Of a DNA stretch of 53,546 nt, positions 41,869-50,479 are shown piece by piece. A program made the translations under genes and the position numbers. A model generated the notes under the pieces. It saw nothing but the letters and a program-made list of their open reading frames with translations. It made no database searches and was not told where the DNA came from. The stretch is from NCBI RefSeq assembly GCF_019303475.1, contig NZ_JABLSI010000050.1, positions 1-53,546 on the forward strand, written 5' to 3'. This DNA is from Streptomyces sp. JJ38. Its GTDB lineage: Bacteria; Actinomycetota; Actinomycetes; Streptomycetales; Streptomycetaceae. How positions within the stretch are numbered: position 1 is the first letter of the stretch; the number at the start of each line of letters is the position of its first letter.

Positions 41869-42255
41869 CCAGCCTGGGCCGCGCCGACTGCTTCGACCCC
41901 GACGGCGTACGGTTCGGCGTCCCCACCTACCCCTGGCGCCTCGCCCCCCAAGGGCTGGCCACGCGGCGTCAGCTCCGCGCCCTCGGGCTGCGTCCCGGCG
42001 GACAGGAGGTGGCCGCGCAAGTGTTCCGACCGCGCCGCCGGGGGGCGTGAACCGCTGGTCGCCTACCTGTACCGGATCGACGCCGCCAAGCCCGTGCGTC
42101 CGATGACGCCCGCGAAGTGGGCCGCACTCGGGCGGGCACTGGCCGCGCGCCGTGTCTGCCCCGACTGCGGGCAGGACGCCGGTTACACGATCTCCACGTC
42201 GTTGGGCACCTGCGTGCCCTGCCACGACCGGCCCTCCGCCGCCCTGGCGGCATGA
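41865..42255 (+). pseudogene. RRQRL-motif zinc-binding protein split by a frameshift
   Basis: The first frame gives 61 aa (WRLAPQGLATRRQLRALGLR ... VFRPRRRG) and stops at 42050. The text continues one frame over, without a start codon, as EPLVAYLYRIDAAKPVRPMT ... RRVCPDCGQDAGY ... GTCVPCHDRP, stopping at 42255. Together they make a normal protein of about 129 aa with a four-Cys zinc site. The shift lies in a run of six G at 42040-42045; one G fewer restores the frame. Sequencing error, mutation or slippage are all possible. Confidence 0.75.
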
Positions 42256-42261
42256 ACGTAC

Positions 42262-42301
42262 GAGCCCGGCCGCCCACCTACCACAGCACGCGGCCGGGCT
42301 C
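42262..42301 (+). terminator. Intra-operon hairpin
   Basis: A perfect 12-bp stem (GAGCCCGGCCGC and complement) with a 16-base loop, 26 bp before the next start codon. Confidence 0.55.
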
Positions 42302-42326
42302 ACCTCCCAACCGGAAGGACTGTCTA

Positions 42327-42644
42327 GTGAACCAGCACGCCAAGCACCGTGTCCTGCGGACGGCAGCCGCCGCCGTCTGTGCCCTGCTCGCCGCCGCTCA
42401 GGTGCGGGAGCTCGTCGCCCACCAGGTGCCCTGGCACCTGGTGGGCGTCTGCGGGAGCGCCCTGTTCCTGGTGATGTTCGGCGCCGTTGACCGGCTGGTC
42501 GCTCGCTTCTTCACCGTCCGGCTGTCCTGCCCGGACTGTGACTTCGGAGTCGAGCTGACGGGCGCCGACTCCGCCGAGGTGACCCGCTGGCGGGCCGCCA
42601 CCGCGAACCACCCTCACCACGGGCCCACCAGGGAGGTTCGATGA
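42327..42644 (+). CDS. Small membrane protein with C-terminal CxxC
   Basis: 105 aa from GTG 42327 (GGAAGGA 8 bases upstream). Two hydrophobic helices (LRTAAAAVCALLAAAQV and LVGVCGSALFLVMFGAVDRL) and a tail with CPDCDFGVELTG. Overlaps the next gene by ATGA. Unknown function; membrane partner of the transfer machinery by position. Confidence 0.7.
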   Translation: MNQHAKHRVLRTAAAAVCALLAAAQVRELVAHQVPWHLVGVCGSALFLVMFGAVDRLVARFFTVRLSCPDCDFGVELTGADSAEVTRWRAATANHPHHGPTREVR

Positions 42645-44257
42645 CCGCCGACCTGCACACCACAACGTCCACGGCCGACGCCGGGACCACGGCGCCCGTC
42701 CCCACGGCCCCGGCACCGCGCCGTCCGGACCCGGGCGACGCCTCGACCCCGGGACCGGCCCACACGCCCGGTGGCATCCCCGCCGTCCCGATGGCGGTGA
42801 TGGCCGCCAACAGCGTCGTCGGCGGCGTTTCGGCGGCTGCGCTGGCAGCCGGACCCATGGCCGCGCTGGCCGCCGTGCTCGGGGCCGGGATGCTCACAGC
42901 CGGTACTGCCGCCGCCCGCCGTACCACCAACCGCCGCCGCTCCACCGGCGTCGGGACCGGAAACGGCAGCACGCGGCCCAGCCCCGGGCGAACCGGCGCC
43001 CGCACAGCACACGGTTCGGGCGCTGGCACCAGCACCGGACGTCGGTCCGCCGGCAGCGGTGGCCGCACCGGGACGGGAACGGTTTCGGCGGGCACCCGGT
43101 CGGCGAGTTCGACAAACCGGCCCGGCAGGACGGGCCTTGCCGACCGCAGCGGCATCAAGGCAGGGAGGGTTCCGGGCGCGCGCTTGGCGTCGTCAGCGGG
43201 CGGAGTGCGGGAGCTGCGCCGCCAGCAGGCCGCCGCCACACCCACCCGGGCTCAGCGGCGCCAGCAGCAGACGGCGGCCCGCCGTGAGGTGGCCGACGCC
43301 CGCCGCGCCGCCAGAGCCCACCGCAGCAGCGTGGGCACCGGCCCCGGGACCAAGTCCCAGCCCAGCCGCAACAGCAGCTCAACTGCTCTGGGCCACAGCA
43401 GCGGTTCAGCCTCGTCGTCACCTCGTGCCCGCAACGCCGCAGCGAACAGCGGCGGCGGGAAGTCGGGGCGCCGCTCACCCGGCCAGGTGGTGCGGTCGGT
43501 GCCGGCCACGCTTCGGGCCGCACACCGCAAGCGGCAGGACGAAATCGCGGACCTGCGAGCGAAGCGGGCGCAGAAGGCCCGGATGGCCGCGTCCGCCCGC
43601 AGAACCCTGCTGCGAGCCCTGGTGCGGGCCCGGCTGCGCTACCTGGCCCGTGCCCTCCCCGCAGCCGCCCTCGCCCTCCCGCTCGGGCTCCTCGGCCTGC
43701 TGACCACGCCGCTAGGCCGGAAGCTCGGGTGGGCGTGGCTGATGTACCCGGGCCGGCGGCTGTACGCGGCGATGACCGCCACTGCCCGCGCACGCCTGAC
43801 CGAGGACCTCGCCCAGGCCGCGTCGAACGATGACGAGCGCGAGGACGACGAGATCAGCGACCGCGTGCCGCGCGGCCGCAACGCCAACACGACGGAAGGA
43901 ACCGGTATGGACGACGGTCAGTTCGGGTTCGCCGAGGCGGCTGCCGAGATGGAAACCGCAGCCCAGAAGTACGACCCCGAAAGCATGATGGAGGTCATGG
44001 CGGCGATCCACTCGATCCCGGAGGGATTGCAGTCCATCGCCAACATCTTCGCCCTCCTCGTCGAGCGCTCGGACGCCGAGTACCCGATGGACCCGGCCGT
44101 GGGCGAAGCCCTCGCGGACGTTCACCACCTCCTCACCCAGGCCGTCACCGGCGCCGAGGAGGTCTGCAAGACCTTCGGTACCGCACACGAGGCCGACATC
44201 GAGCGTCTGGAAGCGCCTCGCAACGGCGAGGAGAAGTGGAACTACCTGGGCGACTGA
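42641..44257 (+). CDS. Large membrane-associated transfer-operon protein
   Basis: 538 aa. Short hydrophobic Ala-rich N-terminal segment (AALAAGPMAALAAVLGAGML), then about 250 residues of Thr/Ser/Gly/Arg low complexity (GTGNGSTRPSPGRTGARTA), a basic helix (RKRQDEIADLRAKRAQKARM), a hydrophobic helix (LPAAALALPLGLLGLLTTPL) and an acidic C-terminal domain (MDDGQFGFAEAAAEMETAAQ ... NIFALLVERSDAEYP). The last domain looks like an independent module. No family recognised. Lies directly upstream of the FtsK-like gene. Confidence 0.75.
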   Translation: MTADLHTTTSTADAGTTAPVPTAPAPRRPDPGDASTPGPAHTPGGIPAVPMAVMAANSVVGGVSAAALAAGPMAALAAVLGAGMLTAGTAAARRTTNRRRSTGVGTGNGSTRPSPGRTGARTAHGSGAGTSTGRRSAGSGGRTGTGTVSAGTRSASSTNRPGRTGLADRSGIKAGRVPGARLASSAGGVRELRRQQAAATPTRAQRRQQQTAARREVADARRAARAHRSSVGTGPGTKSQPSRNSSSTALGHSSGSASSSPRARNAAANSGGGKSGRRSPGQVVRSVPATLRAAHRKRQDEIADLRAKRAQKARMAASARRTLLRALVRARLRYLARALPAAALALPLGLLGLLTTPLGRKLGWAWLMYPGRRLYAAMTATARARLTEDLAQAASNDDEREDDEISDRVPRGRNANTTEGTGMDDGQFGFAEAAAEMETAAQKYDPESMMEVMAAIHSIPEGLQSIANIFALLVERSDAEYPMDPAVGEALADVHHLLTQAVTGAEEVCKTFGTAHEADIERLEAPRNGEEKWNYLGD

Positions 44258-44277
44258 CCCCCGCCCATCGCACCCTC

Positions 44278-44310
44278 ACGGGCCCGGCACACCACGTGTG
44301 CCGGGCCCGT
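44278..44310 (+). terminator. Intra-operon hairpin upstream of the FtsK-like gene
   Basis: A perfect 14-bp stem (ACGGGCCCGGCACA and complement), 5-base loop, followed by CTTCTT. Confidence 0.65.
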
Positions 44311-44345
44311 CTTCTTACCCACTGCCCTTGCGTGAAGGGAGCACC

Positions 44346-46496
44346 GTGACCCCCAACCCCGCATCCGAACCGGCCTCCGGCCGTGTGTCCCTGGCCAAGT
44401 CGCCCACCCGCAGGAAGCCGGCCGCAGGGCGGGGCGGGCCACCGCTGGACTGGGCCGCCACCCACGGCCCTGTCTCCGGTGCCGTGTCCGCCGCCACCGG
44501 CGCCGGCGCACTCGCCCTCCTCGGAGCCGCCACCGGCATGCCGGCGGGCTGGCCCCTCCTCGTCGGCGCCGCCGGAGCCCTCGGGCACGGCATCGCCCAC
44601 AGCCTGATTCGCCGCATGACCGCCCGCACGCTGGCCACCCGCGCCACCTCATGGCTGCTGGCGGGCGGCTGGACGAGCTGGGCCATCGCCACGGACCCCC
44701 TTTCCTGGACCGCCGTCGGCACCCTGGCCGCGCTCGGAGTCGGGATCGGGGCCGCCGCGACCAACGCCGCCGTCCACGAAGAGGTTGCCGAGGAAGAACG
44801 CCTCTCCGCCCAGGCCCGGGAGGCGGCACGGGAGCTGTCGGCCGAGCGGCGGGCCGTCGCCGCCGAATGGAGCGACCGCATCGCCCGCGTCACCGGCGTC
44901 CAGGCCCGCGTCTTCGCCGTCGAGTCCTGGGCCAGCGGCGCCGGGTTCTCCCTGGCCGCCGAACTCCCTGGAGACGGCGCCACCTGGGACCGCATCCGCG
45001 CCAGGGCACGGGCTCTGGCGGCCGACGCGCGGTTGCCGCGCGGCTGCGTCGTCCACGTGGAGGAAGGCGACGTTCAAGGCCGCGTCGTCCTCGACGTCCC
45101 CACCCGCAACGTCATGGCCGACACTGTCTCCTACCCAAGCGACTACGGGCCGTTGTCGGTGCTCACGGGCATTCCCTGGGGGCTGCTGCCGCACTCCGAG
45201 CCCGTCACGCTGCACCTGCGGGAAGCCTGTGCGCTGATCCTGGGCCCGCCCGGGTCGGGCAAGTCCACCTTCCTCGATGCGGTCCTCGCGGGCTTCGCCC
45301 GCTGCACCGACGTCCTGACCTTCGTCATCGACCTCAAGCAAGGCGCCGTAGGTATGCCCTGGGCCCGCCCCTACCTTGAAGCCGAAGGGCTCCTACCGCC
45401 CGTCTCCGGCTACCCCGCAGCGCCGCAGGGGGTGCGGCCGGGCGTCGACTGGATCGCGGGCACCACCACGGAAGCCATCGTCATGCTTCAGACGGTGCTG
45501 GCGATCAACAAGGCCCGTCAGGCCGCTTACCAACAGCTCATGGCCCAGGCCAATACGACCCTGCTCCCCGTCAGCCCTCGCCTGCCGCAGATCATGGTCG
45601 TCGTCGACGAGGGTGCCGAAGCGCTCTCCGCCGGGCCCCGAGACAAGGAGCGCCGTCGGGTGGGTGAGCTGATCCGGGAGGGCATGCGCACCACTCGTGC
45701 TATGGGCATCCGCTTCGTCCTGACGGCCGTGGACGGCAACCTGTCGGCCATCGGTGACACCCAGGTCCGCAAGTTCTCGCCTGTCGGCGTCGCGCTCACC
45801 TCTGGCGAGTCCGCCGGAAACAACACCGGCAAGCTCTTCCCCGGAGCCAGGATCGACACCGGGCAGTTGAACGAGGCCGGTGCCGGCGTCATCGGCAACG
45901 CCCGCCGCGAGGGCTTCGCCCCCACGCCGTTCAAGGGCTGGCACACCACGCCCGGCATGGTTCGCGATGTCGTCATCGCCACCAGCAACCGCCGCCCCAC
46001 CCTGGACGACGTGTCCGTGCGGGCTGCCGGGGACGCCTACGCCCAACGCTGGAGTCCCGAGCGGGCCGGATGGATGTGGAACGACGGGCTCATCCCGGCC
46101 ACGACCACCGACAAGGCGCCGGAGAAGGACGCCCCGGGCGAGCGGCGGCCGGGGCTGAACCTGGCCTACAAGCGACGCGAGGACGAGGCCGACGCCGCCG
46201 TCGCCCGCCTCATGGACGCCATCGACAGCCGGTACGGCACCACCCCCGAACCCAGCCCGAGTCAGGCCATGCCGGAGACCGCGTCGGGACACGAGGGGCC
46301 CGAGTGGCTCACTGCCGCGATGGCCGCGATCAAGGACGCGGGCGCCGCCGGGATGAAGCCGGGCGCCGTCGCGGACCTGGTCGGCCGAAGCCGCCAGGCC
46401 GTCCGCGATGCCCTCAAGGCAGCGGCTGAACGAGGCGAGCTGGTCTACCGCGACAACGGCCCGCACTCCGTCTACGTCCACCCCGATCACGCCTGA
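44346..46496 (+). CDS. FtsK/SpoIIIE-like conjugal DNA translocase of element 2
   Basis: 716 aa from GTG 44346 (GGGAG upstream). Two hydrophobic hairpins near residues 40-80 and 100-135, a coiled linker, then the motor domain with Walker A LGPPGSGKST near residue 300, Walker B IMVVVDEGAEAL near 420 and RFVLTAVDGN. The C-terminus is a winged helix (GMKPGAVADLVGRSRQAVRD ... GELVYRDNG), the position of the gamma-like DNA-recognition domain in FtsK/TraB. The repeat array that starts 18 bp after the stop codon is a natural candidate for its recognition site. Confidence 0.9.
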   Translation: MTPNPASEPASGRVSLAKSPTRRKPAAGRGGPPLDWAATHGPVSGAVSAATGAGALALLGAATGMPAGWPLLVGAAGALGHGIAHSLIRRMTARTLATRATSWLLAGGWTSWAIATDPLSWTAVGTLAALGVGIGAAATNAAVHEEVAEEERLSAQAREAARELSAERRAVAAEWSDRIARVTGVQARVFAVESWASGAGFSLAAELPGDGATWDRIRARARALAADARLPRGCVVHVEEGDVQGRVVLDVPTRNVMADTVSYPSDYGPLSVLTGIPWGLLPHSEPVTLHLREACALILGPPGSGKSTFLDAVLAGFARCTDVLTFVIDLKQGAVGMPWARPYLEAEGLLPPVSGYPAAPQGVRPGVDWIAGTTTEAIVMLQTVLAINKARQAAYQQLMAQANTTLLPVSPRLPQIMVVVDEGAEALSAGPRDKERRRVGELIREGMRTTRAMGIRFVLTAVDGNLSAIGDTQVRKFSPVGVALTSGESAGNNTGKLFPGARIDTGQLNEAGAGVIGNARREGFAPTPFKGWHTTPGMVRDVVIATSNRRPTLDDVSVRAAGDAYAQRWSPERAGWMWNDGLIPATTTDKAPEKDAPGERRPGLNLAYKRREDEADAAVARLMDAIDSRYGTTPEPSPSQAMPETASGHEGPEWLTAAMAAIKDAGAAGMKPGAVADLVGRSRQAVRDALKAAAERGELVYRDNGPHSVYVHPDHA

Positions 46497-46513
46497 GAAC
46501 GCCTCACACAGGG

Positions 46514-46634
46514 CTACTGGCTACTGCCTACCGGCAACTTGCCACTAGGCAGTAAACGGCCCTCAGAAGGCTCCCTGAGCCTCTTCAACAGGGCATTTGC
46601 CAGTAGCCACTAGCCAGTAGTCACTGACCACTAG
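46514..46634. repeat. Heptamer iteron array (CAGTAGC type)
   Basis: Seven-bp units recur in register at 46601, 46608, 46615, 46622 and 46629 (CAGTAGC, CACTAGC, CAGTAGT, CACTGAC, CACTAGC), at 46543 and 46550, and inverted at 46514 and 46521 (CTACTGG, CTACTGC). Non-coding. Position after the FtsK-like gene suggests a cis-acting transfer locus (clt). Confidence 0.75.
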
Positions 46635-46654
46635 CAACACGCACCGTGACCCCC

Positions 46655-46691
46655 GGCTGGGCGGCACCCACACCCCGGGTGCCGCCCAGCC
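46655..46691 (+). terminator. Intra-operon hairpin
   Basis: A perfect 15-bp stem (GGCTGGGCGGCACCC and complement), 7-base loop, just before the ribosome binding site of the next gene. Confidence 0.6.
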
Positions 46692-46709
46692 GCGTCGAAA
46701 GGACCCCGT

Positions 46710-47186
46710 GTGCACGCCGACACCCGCCACCAGATCACCACCCTCGCCCTCCACCAACTCCCCGCCCCGGCGCCCGTCATGCAGCTCCGCGAACTCCCGC
46801 CCGGCGTCGAAGTCGTCACCCTTCCCGGCGGCATCCGCACCCTCGCCTACACCCAGCCCTCCGCCGCGCCCGCGCCGCAGACGAGTCCGGCCGGGGCGCC
46901 GATCCCGACCTGGGCCAAGACGACGGCCCTCCTCACCCCCACGGTCGGTGGCGGCATCACCGTCGCCGGTATCGGACTCTCCTACGCCGCCCCGGGACTG
47001 ATCGCCATGAGCCATGCCCTGTGGGCCGCCGCCGCCCTCGTCGCCGCAGCCGCCGTCGCCGTCCCCCTCCTGCTGACCGCTGCCCGCCGTCGCCCCGACG
47101 CGACGGCGACGCCGCCTCACATCACGCAGAACATCTCCGCCACCGGCCTCTTCGGCCGCGCCAACGGCACCATCAACCACCACTGA
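46710..47186 (+). CDS. Membrane protein of the transfer operon
   Basis: 158 aa from GTG 46710 (AAAGGA upstream). Hydrophilic N-terminus (LRELPPGVEVVTLPGGIRTL), Pro-rich linker and two helices (LLTPTVGGGITVAGIGLSYA and ALWAAAALVAAAAVAVPLLL). The tail ISATGLFGRANGTINHH is hydrophilic. No family recognised. Confidence 0.65.
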   Translation: MHADTRHQITTLALHQLPAPAPVMQLRELPPGVEVVTLPGGIRTLAYTQPSAAPAPQTSPAGAPIPTWAKTTALLTPTVGGGITVAGIGLSYAAPGLIAMSHALWAAAALVAAAAVAVPLLLTAARRRPDATATPPHITQNISATGLFGRANGTINHH

Positions 47187-47197
47187 GAGAGGCACGC

Positions 47198-47461
47198 ATG
47201 CGACTGCGCATCCGCCGCATCACCTGGCCCCGGCGGGCCATCGTTCTCGCCGACACCCCGCGTCCCGACTGCCGCGACTGCGGCGGGGAGGGCGGCAACG
47301 CCTACGACTACGGCGAGCCCTTCACCGGCGAGTACGCCGGCACCGACTGGGAGCCCTGCCCCTGCTGGCACGAGGACCGCCGCTGGGTTCTGATCCCGCT
47401 CCCCCGCCGCCGGCCCCGCCCCACCTCCCGCAGCGGCTACTGCGACGAGCCGCCCTTCTAG
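47198..47461 (+). CDS. Small Cys-rich protein
   Basis: 87 aa; GAGAGG precedes ATG 47198. CRDCGGEGGNAYDYGEPFTG followed by CPCWHEDR forms a probable zinc ribbon, flanked by basic ends (MRLRIRRITWPRR, PRRRPRPTSR) that suggest nucleic-acid binding. A strong hairpin follows the stop. Confidence 0.65.
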   Translation: MRLRIRRITWPRRAIVLADTPRPDCRDCGGEGGNAYDYGEPFTGEYAGTDWEPCPCWHEDRRWVLIPLPRRRPRPTSRSGYCDEPPF

Positions 47462-47468
47462 CTACGCC

Positions 47469-47507
47469 GAGGGCGGCCCCCTCACGCCAATGACCGGGGC
47501 CGCCCTC
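47469..47507 (+). terminator. Intra-operon hairpin before the prim-pol gene
   Basis: A perfect 12-bp stem (GAGGGCGGCCCC and complement), 15-base loop. It separates the transfer part from the replication part of the operon. Confidence 0.6.
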
Positions 47508-47543
47508 GTCTCCCAGCACTCAACAGAACTGGAGACCTCCAGC

Positions 47544-48440
47544 ATGACCCATGACCGCAAAACCGTGCTGCTCTCCGCAGCACTGGACGCCGCCGAACGC
47601 GGCTGGCCCGTCCACCCCCTGCGTCCCTGCGGCAAGCGTCCCGCCCTCCACGGCGAGAAGGCGTGCACCGGCCAGGGCATCTGCGCCGGTGGGCACGTGA
47701 AGTGGGAGCAGCGGGCCACCACCGACCCGGGGCGCATCGAGCGCTGCTGGGCGACGGCGCCGTTCAACGTCGGCATCGCCACCGGGCCGGCCGGGCTCGT
47801 TGTCGTCGACCTCGACTTGCCCAAGGACGACAGCAAGACGGGCACGCCGTGCGGCGTGACGAACTTCCGTGCGCTCTGCGAGCGCGCCGGGCAGCCCGTC
47901 CCCGCCACGCGCACCGTCCGGACCGCGCGCGGCGGGAAGCACCTGTACTTCCGCGCCCCCGATCGGGTCCAGCTCCGCAACACCCAGGACGAACTCGCCG
48001 GCAACATCGACACCCGGGCCTGGGGCGGCTACGTCGTCGCCCCGGGCAGCAATATCCCCGAGGGCACCTACCAGCTCATCGACGACACCCCCGTCACGGA
48101 ACTCCCGGCATGGCTGCTGGACGCCCTCACCCCGGCGCCGCCGCGGCCGGTCCGGCTGGCCGTGGCCCGCTGCGGGAACCGGCTCGCCGACGCCGTCCTG
48201 GAACGGGAGACCGCCGCCGTTGCCGCCACCGCTGAGGGCGGCAGGAACACGCAACTGCTGGCCAGCGCCCGCGCCGTGGGCCGCTTCGTCGCATGGGGCG
48301 ACCTCCCCCGCCACCAGGTCGAGGAGGCTTTTCAAGGGGCAGGGGAGGCGGCCGGCCTGGCACCGCAGGAGTGCCGCGCCACCATCCGCAGCGCCCTGAA
48401 CTGGTCCATCCGCACCGCCCGCCCCCGGGAGACGGCATGA
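47544..48440 (+). CDS. Bifunctional DNA primase/polymerase (prim-pol)
   Basis: 298 aa from ATG 47544 (GGAG upstream). The archaeo-eukaryotic primase fold is recognisable: AAERGWPVHPLRPCGKRPAL, the metal-binding GLVVVDLDLPKDD, the loop TARGGKHLYFRAPD and the second acidic/Gly strand NIDTRAWGGYVVAPGS. The C-terminal helical part (NTQLLASARAVGRFVAWGDL) resembles the PriCT domain. Family knowledge: in AICEs lacking RepSA the prim-pol gene replaces the rolling-circle initiator. Coupled by ATGA to the next gene. Confidence 0.92.
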   Translation: MTHDRKTVLLSAALDAAERGWPVHPLRPCGKRPALHGEKACTGQGICAGGHVKWEQRATTDPGRIERCWATAPFNVGIATGPAGLVVVDLDLPKDDSKTGTPCGVTNFRALCERAGQPVPATRTVRTARGGKHLYFRAPDRVQLRNTQDELAGNIDTRAWGGYVVAPGSNIPEGTYQLIDDTPVTELPAWLLDALTPAPPRPVRLAVARCGNRLADAVLERETAAVAATAEGGRNTQLLASARAVGRFVAWGDLPRHQVEEAFQGAGEAAGLAPQECRATIRSALNWSIRTARPRETA

Positions 48441-48799
48441 ACCACCAGACGCCGCCCCCCGCCCTGAAAAGCCCCACCCGGCGCCCCACCGGCCCGGCAG
48501 CCGCCGACACCACCCCGGCCGCGACGGCGGGTGGGGCGCCGAGGAACGCCGCCCGCAAGGGCGTCCTTTCAGCACTTCGCCCTGACCCGCACCCCGCCGA
48601 CGGACGCCACCCCGTCGCGTGGCTCCACATCACCGCACCCGGACGCGGCACCATCCCCGTCGCGACGTCCACGTGCCAGTGCGGGCGGGACCGCAGCGCC
48701 GTCGGTCACCGCCAGGTCCTCGCCCTGGCCGAAGAGCACACCGCACACCGAACCCTCTGCCCACTCCGCAACGCCCAGGAAGGACGGTCAGCCGCATGA
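48437..48799 (+). CDS. Small Cys-containing protein between prim-pol and DUF3631
   Basis: 120 aa linked by ATGA overlaps on both sides. Disordered Pro/Ala N-terminus, then HPVAWLHITAPGRGTIPVAT, CQCGRD and HRTLCP, a probable four-ligand zinc site. Its fixed position between two replication genes suggests a role in replication, by context only. Confidence 0.7.
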   Translation: MNHQTPPPALKSPTRRPTGPAAADTTPAATAGGAPRNAARKGVLSALRPDPHPADGRHPVAWLHITAPGRGTIPVATSTCQCGRDRSAVGHRQVLALAEEHTAHRTLCPLRNAQEGRSAA

Positions 48800-50043
48800 C
48801 CGGCCCCAACACCACCGCACCGGCCATCGACGGCGCCGCCCTGCTGGACGACGTCGAAGCCTTCCACCGCCGCTTCAACGTCTTCCCCCGCGAAGCCGCC
48901 TACGTCGCCGTCACCCTGTGGGACGCCCACGCCCACCTCATCGACTGCTTCGACTCCACCCCCCGCATCGCGTTCCTCTCCCCCGAACCGGGCTCGGGGA
49001 AGTCGCGGGCCCTGGAGATCGTGGAAACCCTCGTGCCGAACCGGCTGGTGGCCGCGCACGCCACCGCCAACGCCATGTACCGGGCCGTCGGCGACGGGAA
49101 CCACCTCCCGACCGTGCTGTTCGACGAAGTGGACACCATCTTCGGGCCCAAGGCCGGGGACAACGAGCCACTGCGCGGCTTCATCAACGCAGGCCACCGC
49201 CGAGGCGTCGGCGTCCTGCGCTGCGTCGGGGACGGCTCCCACCAGGAAGCCAAGATGTTCGAGACGTTCTGCGCCGTCGCCATGGCCGGCCTCGGCAGCC
49301 TGCCGGACACGATCCTGAGCCGCTCGGTCATCATCCGCATGCGCAAGCGGGCCCCCAACGAGCACGTCGAGTCCTACCGGCTGCGCACCCACGAACCCCA
49401 GGGCCACGCCCTGCGGGACCGGCTCGCCGCCTGGGCCGACCAGGTCCGCGACCAGGTCGACGGCGCCTGGCCCACGATGCCCGAGGGCATCGCCGACCGG
49501 CCCGCCGACGTGTGGGAACCCCTCCTCGCCGTCGCCGACGCCGCCGGAGGCCCCTGGCCCGAGCGGGCGCGGGCCGCCTGCGTCGAGCTCGTCCACGCCG
49601 CCCGGGAAGGCGACAAGGCGTCCGTCGGTGTCCAACTCCTCACCGACCTGCGCGACCAGGTCTTCTGCGGAGCCGACCGCATGCCCACCGCCGCCATCCT
49701 CGAATGCCTCCACGCCATCGAGGACGCCCCCTGGGCCGACACGGACGGCAACGGCAAAGCCCTCACCGCACGCGGCCTCTCCAAGCTCCTCGGGGGCTAC
49801 GTCACCAGCGAGAACAAGCCCATCCGGCCGCGCTCCATCCGCACCGCCGGCGGAGTCCCCAAGGGCTACTACGCCGAAGACCTCACCGACGCCTGGCTTC
49901 GCTACTGCCCCCGCCCCCCTGAGAAGTCCGCTACATCCGCTACACCCGCTACACACCAGGTCAACGGGGGCGCGGATGTAGCGGAAGAGCTCCCCGGCAT
50001 CCGCTACATCCACCCCGCAACCGCTACCGGCACCGTCGCCTGA
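48796..50043 (+). CDS. DUF3631 replication-associated ATPase
   Basis: 415 aa. P-loop SPEPGSGKSRALEIVETLV near residues 60-75 and Walker B TVLFDEVDTIFG near 110 define an AAA+-like ATPase; PDTILSRSVIIRMRKR supplies the arginine-finger region. The C-terminal DUF3631 domain carries LLTDLRDQVFCGADRM ... LSKLLGGYVTSENKPIRPRS. Family knowledge: these follow prim-pol genes and are thought to act as helicase or loader. Its last codons (SATSATPATH) are encoded by iteron repeats. Confidence 0.9.
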   Translation: MTGPNTTAPAIDGAALLDDVEAFHRRFNVFPREAAYVAVTLWDAHAHLIDCFDSTPRIAFLSPEPGSGKSRALEIVETLVPNRLVAAHATANAMYRAVGDGNHLPTVLFDEVDTIFGPKAGDNEPLRGFINAGHRRGVGVLRCVGDGSHQEAKMFETFCAVAMAGLGSLPDTILSRSVIIRMRKRAPNEHVESYRLRTHEPQGHALRDRLAAWADQVRDQVDGAWPTMPEGIADRPADVWEPLLAVADAAGGPWPERARAACVELVHAAREGDKASVGVQLLTDLRDQVFCGADRMPTAAILECLHAIEDAPWADTDGNGKALTARGLSKLLGGYVTSENKPIRPRSIRTAGGVPKGYYAEDLTDAWLRYCPRPPEKSATSATPATHQVNGGADVAEELPGIRYIHPATATGTVA

Positions 50044-50166
50044 CCACCGACACCCACCCCCAGCCGCACGCAACGGCGTAGCGGCACCTATCCGCTACAC
50101 CCCGCCCATCCGCTACACCCGCACCGGCTCTGACCTGCGGTGTAGCGGATGTAGCGGATGTAGCGG
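49928..50166. repeat. CCGCTAC iteron cluster, candidate replication origin
   Basis: Twelve copies of CCGCTAC within 239 bp: seven forward (49928, 49937, 49946, 50001, 50021, 50092, 50110) and five inverted (49978, 50078, 50142, 50151, 50160). Two sets are spaced exactly 9 bp. The cluster begins inside the DUF3631 gene and continues through the gap before xis. Confidence 0.85.
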
Positions 50167-50224
50167 CACCCACAGACGGGGGAAGCGAAGCCCCCGACCG
50201 AGCCTCGGAAACAGGAGTCGCGTC

Positions 50225-50413
50225 ATGGCACGCACCCAGATGCTCAAGCTCCCCGAAGTCCTCAACGAGATCGGCATGAGCCGAGCCGCCTTCTACCGCA
50301 TGCGCGCCCGCGGCAAGGCGCCCCGCATTCGCAAGCTCCCCAACGGCCAGGTTCGTATCAGCCGGAAGGACCTGGACATGTGGTGGGAGCGCTGCGAGCA
50401 GAGCGCCGCGTAG
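50225..50413 (+). CDS. Excisionase (helix-turn-helix) of element 2
   Basis: 62 aa: LKLPEVLNEIGMSRAAFYRM then a basic wing RGKAPRIRKLPNGQVRISRK, ending DLDMWWERC, typical of AICE Xis proteins. AGGAG precedes the ATG. A hairpin separates it from the integrase gene, unlike element 1 where xis and int are adjacent. Confidence 0.9.
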   Translation: MARTQMLKLPEVLNEIGMSRAAFYRMRARGKAPRIRKLPNGQVRISRKDLDMWWERCEQSAA

Positions 50414-50434
50414 GCCGCCGGAACCCGCCGACGA

Positions 50435-50463
50435 GGGGGCCCGCCATCAGGAGGCGGGCCCCC
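50435..50463 (+). terminator. Hairpin between xis and int
   Basis: A perfect 11-bp stem (GGGGGCCCGCC and complement), 7-base loop, followed by TTCCTC. The integrase ribosome binding site begins 9 bp later. Confidence 0.6.
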
Positions 50464-50479
50464 TTCCTCATGGAGACAC

